64,000 nt of DNA, taken from positions 340,432,505-340,496,504 of the forward strand of contig NC_085137.1 of assembly GCF_035046485.1 (NCBI RefSeq). Direction: 5' to 3'. How positions within the stretch are numbered: position 1 is the stretch's first letter; every line of letters starts with the position of its first letter. Below the pieces are notes generated by a model that did not search any database, was not told where the DNA came from, and was given only the letters and a program-made list of their open reading frames with translations. Below, one piece after another: positions 47,901 to 56,900 of the stretch. Made by a program: the position numbers and the translations under genes. Source of the DNA: Aedes albopictus (lineage: Eukaryota > Arthropoda > Insecta > Diptera > Culicidae).

Positions 47901-50900
47901 CAAGCAAATTTGTATTCAAACTGAAGCTTAGTATTGAAGTTGTTTTGTAGTACTAGGTTACTAAACTGAAATTAGTTTTGTAACTTTTCGTAATTTGGCG
48001 AACTTTGGCAAATATGAGTGCGGCCTGTGGGCTTATTTTTTTACTCAATCGAGGATATCTCGAAAGATTGAAATTATAACTAAAGATTTTCTCCATAACG
48101 TCTAGACTCTAGAAGTTGCTCCGGAAATTCTCTCGCCATTTATAATTTTTTGAACTAAGAACTGTTTCCGAAGTTACAACGGGAATGCCTCTAGGAGTTT
48201 CTCAGAAAAATCCTCTAGGAGTTCCGTTACGAATTCTCTTAGGAGTTCCAAATAGACTTTCTCTAGGAGTTCCACTAAATGTTTTTTTTTCTACTTCCAC
48301 TAATTTTTTCTTTGGTAGATCCACTGGAAATTCCTCTAGGAGTTCCTGTCAGAGTTTTACTGGCAATTCTGCTCAAAGTTTCAACGGAAGTACTTCCAGT
48401 TACAGAGGAAGTTTCACTCGAAGATCCTCCGTGAATACTTGTGGGACCCCATCCGCTAATATCCAGAAATAGTAGTAGTTAATCATATTGAATCCGTACA
48501 ACAAATATACCGTGAATTCCTTCAGTACATTCACTGGAACTGCTCTAAGACTTCGACCAGAAATTCTCCTAGGAGTTACACCAAGAATCCTTCTAGGAAA
48601 TCCACTAGGGATTCGTCAAAGAGTTCGAAAGAGAATTTCTCTAGGAGTTGCATCGATTATTTCTCGAAGTTCCATCGGGAAATTGGGCAAGAGTTTTACC
48701 GGGAATTCTTCTCCAGAGTTCCAGGGAAATTCTTCTCACCGAAAATCTCTTCAGAAATCGTTCTAAAATGTTCCAAAGAGAATTTCCCCAAGAATTTCTC
48801 AAAATACTTCTCTATGTGTTCCGCTGCAAATTTCCACTAGGAGATAAACTTTTAATCCCTAGCGAAATTCTGTCAGGAATTCCTTTGAAAGTTCAATTCA
48901 CAAGATATACTTTCCCAACAGGAGTACCGCCGAGAATATTTGTGGAAATTTCTTTGGAAAATCCTATAGGACCTTTGGAAAATCCTATAGGAGCTCCATT
49001 AAGAATTTCTCTAAGTAATTACTTTAGAAGTTCCACCGTACATTCCTGTAGGAATTCCATCGAAAATTTCTCTGCAAGTTTCACTAGGGCTTGGGTACTA
49101 GTAGTGGACCCCCTAAGCCATCGAAATTTACTTCTGCGGCTTTTTAGTTATGTTAAGGCAGTGGATTGTTCTAAAGTAGATTTTCTTAACAAGTTCCGCG
49201 TCCCCACTTTATGTTAAGACCGTCAAACATACAACAATAATATATTATTCCAGTGAAATACGCATTTGAAAATACGCATCGATGTTGCCTATAATGGACA
49301 CCACCGGGGTCCATTATAGGATTATTTACAAATATCTTGGCGCCTATAGTGGACCCCCCATTTGATTTCCATGTAAGCTGTCACGCCGCCGACGGTGCCT
49401 ATAGTGGACCCTCCCTGAGTGTGCGTATAGTGGACCCTTTTGAGTGTTTACATTAATTAAATAGTTAAAATAACCGATTGTTGCGGCCACTAGGTCATTT
49501 GTTTGTCAGGAACTGCTGTGTAGCCATGTAATTGATGTTCCCCCGGTGGAAGTTGCCTGGAAATAGTTGATTTGGGCATTTATATTTGAGTTTTTCTGAA
49601 GGGGGTCCACTATAGGCGCAGGGTCCACTACTAGCACACAACCCCTATATAGTGCTTTAAAATTTCCGCAGAAAATTCAGCGGAAAGTTTTCTAGGAGTT
49701 CCTTTGGAAACTCATCCAGGCAGCATCAATTTATTACGTGATACTTAAATCTTAATTTCCGTATCCTCCCCACCCCTCCGTGACGCATTTTCTTGTTTGA
49801 AAATCTCGAATTCCACTCTAATTTCTCTAAGATTTTCACCTAGCTCCTCCTGAAATTCCTCTTGAATTTACAATAGTTACACCGGATATTCCTCTAGAAT
49901 TCATAGTAGGTACACCCAGTGGAGTTTCACCGGGAAATCCTCTAGGAGTGCCACTAAATGCCCAATGTTTCTGGTTTATAGTTTCTATGATTGCTCTACA
50001 TGGAATTCTTCAAAGACTTTCATTCGAATATATTTTGGGATTTTTATCAAGATGCTTTTCCAGGAAATTCTGTAAAAAATTACCAGGAGTTACACCAGTA
50101 ATTCTTCCAAGAGATAATTTTGTTATTTTTTTAATTTGAAAAAAAAAAAACACTAGCAAAAACCAGTTCCATCAGGAACCATACTAACAAAAGTATCTGC
50201 ATAGCAGCTTATAGAACAAAAGCCTTCGGACGAATGCTCTTTAAGCTCTTATACAGCAAAAATGTTAGTTGGGAATTCCTCCAGAACTTCCACAGGAATT
50301 GTCCTAAGAGTTCCACCCCTAATGCTTCTAGGGTTTCTACTAAGAATCTTTCTAGCAGAAAGTTCTTCAGTAGATCTCTAGAATTTCGTTCAGTAGTCTC
50401 TCAGGGTATTTCTTTGGGTGGTCGTTCAAAAATTCCTTCAAGAGTTCCTTCGGAATTTTTGCCATAAATTTTCCATAAGTTCAGAAGGAAATCGGCCCGA
50501 CAATTCCTTCAATAGATTCTCCGGGAAACTTTTAGATAAATTATCCGCGGAAACTTTAGATGATTTATCGGTGAACCCCTCAAGAAGAGATACCCGGTTT
50601 GACTCCTACAAAAATTCTCGGTGCATCTTCTGGAGAAATTCCTGGTGAAGCTTTTGGAGTAATTCTCAGTTTAACTTCTGTTTCTAAAGCACGGAAAACT
50701 TCATTTTCTAGTACGGAATCATTTTATAATCAATTCCTTGATCACAAAGAACCAAATGACAGATTGGTTTCTCACACTTTGCACCTCAGGTGTGAAACAC
50801 AATATGAGGTCAGCTGCTTATGCTGTAAAACAATTTCTCTGGTGACCATGGCCTGGAATGATCGAGATCATCTTTAAACGAACTTTGGTCTGGCTTGCAT

Positions 50901-53900
50901 ATTAAATTGGCTTTTGCGGGCTGTTCGGGCTCGTTTGGAAGTTAACCATCAATGTAAACTTCTTTTCCCAATCAGCCTAGATAGCTGTGTAGTGTCGGTA
51001 GCGGTTGTTCCAATTGGCTAAGAATAACACTACGGACCGCCTGATCCAGTGGTAAGAGTCCACTAAACAGGTGACCCCTAATTCATGGTGTTATGCGGCT
51101 TTATGCTTACCGTGCCAAGGAATGAATGGTTAGGAGGGTCTAATAAAAACCTAACCACAAACGGAGCCTGTGGAGAATTAGGGCGTCCTCCACAGAATTA
51201 CGCCCTTACTGCACTAACCGGAGCAATAGTGCAGTGGACCTTGCGTTTCTCCGAGATAATCAGTTGCCCTTCTTAAGTCTCAAATTTGAGGCTAAATAAG
51301 GGCAGGATTATTCAAATGTTGTAAATTAGCTTACATTACTACCTTCATGGTTTCGCTTAATGCGTTTTCGCCATTGGCGTTTTTCAATTGACACCGATTT
51401 GATTCGTCGTTGATGTTTCCTTTTTGTGCTGTGATTGTGAAGTGTGTAATCCTGTCTAGTTTGGGTAGTGGCTACGGCTAGGAAACCTCTGATCAATTTT
51501 CAGCGTAAAAAGCGTGTATAGCCCAAGTGGCTCTACTTCTAAAAGTTAATTTTCCTAGGGTAACTTCTGTATATGTTACCTTGTGAACCCAGTTTTGCAT
51601 CTTTCATTATAAATGAATTGTCGTGCCTCGGGCATGCTATATTTTAGAATAACGTCAACAGCATGTTTCAACCTTTCTTTATGGATGCCTTCAAGAATGC
51701 TCTTGTTTTCAGCATCTTTTCGCTGTTATTTGGCAGTATTGCTACGATGTTTATATCATCTGAAGTAGCTCAAACATTAATTTGAAATGCTTCAGCTGGA
51801 TGTATTACTTAGGTAGTACAGTTCATGGATAACTTAACATAGAATTGCACCTAACCCAACTCTGCATAAGCAGAATTTGTCATGAGTTGACTGATTGATC
51901 CATTTGACCTTCTTTGCCCTTTTGAGTGTTCCTTCGCAAAATTTGCGTATTTAGGCGATCCTGCTTAACAAACTAGGGTACCTGTACTAACTGGTTGCGA
52001 CCACATTTTACGGATAACTCGCTTCCATTGCTACTCCAAGAGAGTTTCATTGTGGTTTTGTACCTACAACGCCCTCCATTGTGGTATACCATAACCACAG
52101 ACAAACAGACGTAACACCTTGAACGATTTTCATGGAAATCCATCGCCCTGTTCACCTGGTGCAAAAGTTGCACGAATCACTGTGTTGTGCAATATCGTCA
52201 ACAGAAGACGCTAGTGTGAATCGTCAAACGCATAGAAAAACGATATGCGCGCCTCTGGATGTGAAAGCCACAACTATGAAAATTTAATATGATCGTTAAA
52301 AGCGTGGTCGATGGAAATTTCGTAAGTGTTACGTCTGTTTGTCTGTGCCATAACTATTGCTTTAAAAGAAGCTTGTCCTCTGCGGTCTGTGCGACCGTAA
52401 GAGGTATTCCTGAATAGAACTCTGATATGTTCAAGTTCAAAATATCTTCGGATAAACCATTCTTTTGTATAGTTACGAATCTCTAGCTTCCGCTTGAGAA
52501 TTATAGCTATATAATCGACTTAGTGGGCCCTAAAAAGCTCTGCTTACTTCAAATCTCCAGGTGCAAATGGGGGGTTGTCCTATTTTTCTCCAAAGGGATT
52601 TGAGTATTTCAAACATGTTTTGAACTCTTGTAGTTTACTATTGGGTATTTTCATGGCGTGAAATTACTCTATAGATTTATCCCGAAAGGATGCGTGCGTT
52701 GCATAAAGAAGGAATGAGTTCCAGATTCATCTGGTTACCTCGTTCTTTCTGAAATGCTTGAAACGCATTGTCGATTATCACATCTGTGATGTTCGTCTGG
52801 CTGACATGCCTTTTCATGTGAACTCACATGCTTCCCAATTTGGGATGTCCACAGTGACTCTTTTACACAAAGTTGTATACATTTTCAAGAAAGCACTCGC
52901 TCAAACGTAGTTTTTGCTTGGGTGATTTCTTGAATATTGATGATGCTTTTGATGACGTGCCTTTCAATGTCATATTGAAAGTGGCATGACGTCACAAGCT
53001 ACCTTCCAATGAGTTATAGGCTCTCTTTACGCTTATGCGTTTTACAATGTCCTTTTCAGGGCACTGATTAAACCCGTTGTGGTATGGGCTATGAGCTCTC
53101 GTTGCGCTTATGCGTTTATTCCCTCTTCTAGGACATCCCTTCCTATTTCATCACCTTTCCCTTTCCTAATCCTATTCCATCCCTTGTCCCATTCCCTCAG
53201 GTAAATGATGAAATAGGCTTATATGTATGGCGATGGCACAAATGTCCCAAATGGAGGATAACGTGCCTCTGGAGCCGGCCTTCTGATACCTGATATGGCC
53301 TGGAAAGATCGAGATCATCTTTAAACGAACTTTGGTCTGGCTTGAATATTAAATTGGCCTACGAATTTATTTTCTTGGCTCCAACGTTTGGAACCCAATT
53401 TGTAATCTTTACAGTCGAAAATCGCAAGACAAGATTGAGATCATATGTACCAAAACATTACAAATTATAAATGTAAATGATTAAAATTTAACTGTCGAAG
53501 CCTACATTTGTTGTAAAAATCTGAGAGCAATACAATATGGATATCTCCGGTGGCCACACCGGTGACCACGTGGAACCAATATGACTATTCATTTGGAGCC
53601 CCTATAACCATAGCAGTAAAGACATTTATCATGACCATGCTGAGGGTGACGGGCTCGATTTACGGTTGGCCTAGGATTTTCTCGTAAGGGAAATTACTCT
53701 TATTCCCATGCGCATATAGTGCCTGCCACACGATATACATATGTAAACTAATGATTGACAGAGAAAACTCTCAGTATATACTAGTAGAAGTTCACATAAA
53801 ACACTTAAAATCTGAGAGGCAGGATTTTGTCCAGTAGGGATGTTACGCCCATATAGCCGATAGGGATGTAGGGCCCATATAGCCGAGGCGGTAAACGCAC

Positions 53901-56900
53901 GGGTATTCAGCATGACCACGCTGAGGGTGACGGGTTCGATTCCCGGTCGGTCCAGGATCTTTTCGTAAAGGAAATTTCCTTGACTTCCTTGGGCATAGAG
54001 TAGCTTCGTGCCTGCCACACGATATACACATGCAAAATGGTCATTGGCAGAGGAAGCTCTCAGTTAAAAACTGTGGAAGTGCTCATTGAGCTGAGAAGCA
54101 GGCTTTGTCCCAGTGAGGACGTTACGCCAGGAAGAGGAGAGGATGTTACGCCAAGAAGAAGAAGAAGATGACTATCAATCTCTTTGTGTATCACAAGAAC
54201 AACAGATATGAAAATCAACGAAGGTTGCACCATGGCGCTGGGTTTTGGAGCGAAAACTATACGAAGTTCATTGTTGTTCCCCAATTGACCACCTTCCGGA
54301 GTCCCTGTGAACCGTTCCGCATTGACCAGACCTGCCCAGAACCCTTCAAAAATGGTCTTAAACAATATGTTTCTCATTTCAGTGAAGCGTGCAGAGAAGT
54401 AATGCAATAAAATGCATACAGGGAATACATTTGTGGATTTTCAAGCACATAGCAATGATGAAAACTAATATTTCGCATGTTCCGGATTTCCGGAACCGGT
54501 TCTCAATAATTAGTCAATATTAATGTCTATAATCAAAGTCCACGTAAATACCTTTCCAACGACCCTTGGACGGTCCTGATTACTTGTTTGGTTGCAAAGT
54601 TATAGCTTGCCAAAGTTAGGGTCTCAAAAGCGGCATTTTTCAGTTGAAGCAGGTTCCCGGTGGCCACAGTGGCCGAATCCGGATTTCTCCGGTGGTTTTG
54701 AAAACTAGACTTGTGCCCCTTTCATTTGAGCCAAAGAGATCCAAAATCGGTCAAGCCACTGATTTTTGCGAGCTGTCCAAAATTTGGGGTCAAAAATGAC
54801 CCCAGGGTCTTATTTGTAACTTTTTTTAGGGACTAAGGAAGGTTAAAGATGTAGCATTTTAGGGGAAGTTTATGATATTGCTAGGAGCCTTCTATTATGT
54901 ATGGGAGAATATACTTTAAGAGGGGATGAGCTGTCAAAATTTTCCCACTTATGCTACCGTGATTTCAGAATCCTTGACAAAGGTCCAATAAGGACCGAAA
55001 CGTCGAGTTAAGAAAACGTATAGTTGTTTTTGATTGACCAAATCAGACTGAAATGCCAATTAAAGATATCATCCAACGTACAGTCGATCACCCAAAGAAA
55101 GTCAAACTCAAAGCAATAAAACAAGTACGACCACGATTCTCATCAGTCAACGAGTTTGAAACTTTTACTATAAATCATTTTATTGCAATAGGTAAATATC
55201 ATTTAAAATAAAAAATCGATAATTTTGCTTTCGGGGTGAAATATGTTTTCCACCTGAATTAACCACCCCAGTATGCGAAATGCTACGCAAAACTTTTACG
55301 AGTTTTCTCAATTTTTAATTATTCAAGTTTTAAATTTAGTAAATTTTATGAAAACGCCTTAAAGTATGCACTTTTCATACTGAAAAAGTGATTACTTCCG
55401 GAAAAGCGCAATTTTATGTATAAATTCGAATATTTATAAAATTTTTGGTGATGAAATCGTGTTTAGCAAATACTTGGCAGCTAAAAGCATCCATTCGAAT
55501 ATTCATTACATGTGCGATACAACCACGGAAAGGGTATTTGAGATTCGCCAAACACGCAATTACGGAAAATATTTATATTAAAACAGAAATATGTGACTAA
55601 TTGACTGTAAAACATGTAACTCATCATTCAATAATCCTTTAGCCAGATGATGGCCATTTTATACAAATTGTTTTAAGTTTAAAGCAATATTTTGAACAAA
55701 TGAAAATGACCCTCACGTCGATCAAATTCACCCCCCTGATCAATTTCACCCGAAATCACGGCACCTCAAACATGCTTTTCGTCATAAGTGCCCATCTTGC
55801 CATATATGGCAAAATTTTCAATAAATACAAAAATGTCATGTTTTGCAAATTATAATAATTTTTCTTATTTGCATTTTTTTGACTTTTAAAGCTCATTGAC
55901 ATTTTTCAATGTTATAAAAGTTCACATGATTATCTAAAAGTCACCCATACATAACTTTTTTGTAGGTAATGTCATTTTTAAGTTATATTGAGTAAAAAAT
56001 GGTCAAATACTTTAGCCCTTTTCAAATATTAGTCTAGATAAATAAAAAACAACGTATGCAATCTTGCTTTAAAATACATAGTCTGTAAACCTAAGAAATT
56101 CCATCGGATTCTGAGACAGTTTTGCCAAACCCCTACGGCGAGTTTGCGTGAATTCGTCATACACTCTAAAAAACACACAACCGAAAATGTTCAAAGTGCC
56201 ATAACTTTTTTGTACATTTTTTTACCATTATGAAACTTCTACAGATGGTAGCTAACAGAATGAAGTTTATTCTCACAAAATATCACCAAGGTAAAAAAAA
56301 TAGCTTTTTGAGATATTTAATTTTTAGTAACAAAATTCAGTTTTTTCGGAAGAAAAACTAAATAAATTTTTCAATGTGTATTTTTCTGAGAGCCACCATT
56401 TATTAATCTACAACTTTGCCGAAGACAATTTTCCGATCAAACAATCAGTTTCAGAGATATGATTTTTCATTCGCATGTGTTCCATTTTTTCATAAGCCCT
56501 ATTTGAAAGTTAGTCGAGACTCCATAAAAAGTTTTAATATGAAAAAATGGTTATTTATATTGAACAGCCGTGCAAAATTATATGCAAATCAAAAATTTTT
56601 TCGTGCTGCTTCGTGGAAAGCCTCATTTGTCATGTCCTTAACGGTAGAAAATATTTTCGATCAATAAAGTGGGACATAAAATGAGGTTTAAGTACAGAGA
56701 AATCACATAACGATTTTTCTGGCTACAATCTCTTCTGATAATGGTGGGATAAGCACGTTCTCAAAAGAGGGGTTTTAAAGGTTAAACCCCTCCCATTTCC
56801 GAAGTTGTATGTATCTACCGTAAATCCCGTCATTCATTTCATCCGAATTTGCAATACTTTCGCATTCTGAATTGCTTCCGTTTGAGCGCAGTATAAGTAC

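Larger units (their letters stand above)
53444..54833 (-). repeat. Right arm of the 1.4-kb inverted repeat pair
   Basis: Reverse complement of 45237-46635 with few differences. One clear difference is an 8-base gap in the younger SINE near 54090. Beyond both ends the flanks do not match. Confidence 0.92.

Noticed and set aside
48185..49217. Series of plus-strand ORFs with LGVP-like repeats
   Set aside because: Same cause: 12-bp-period DNA keeps frames open without selection.
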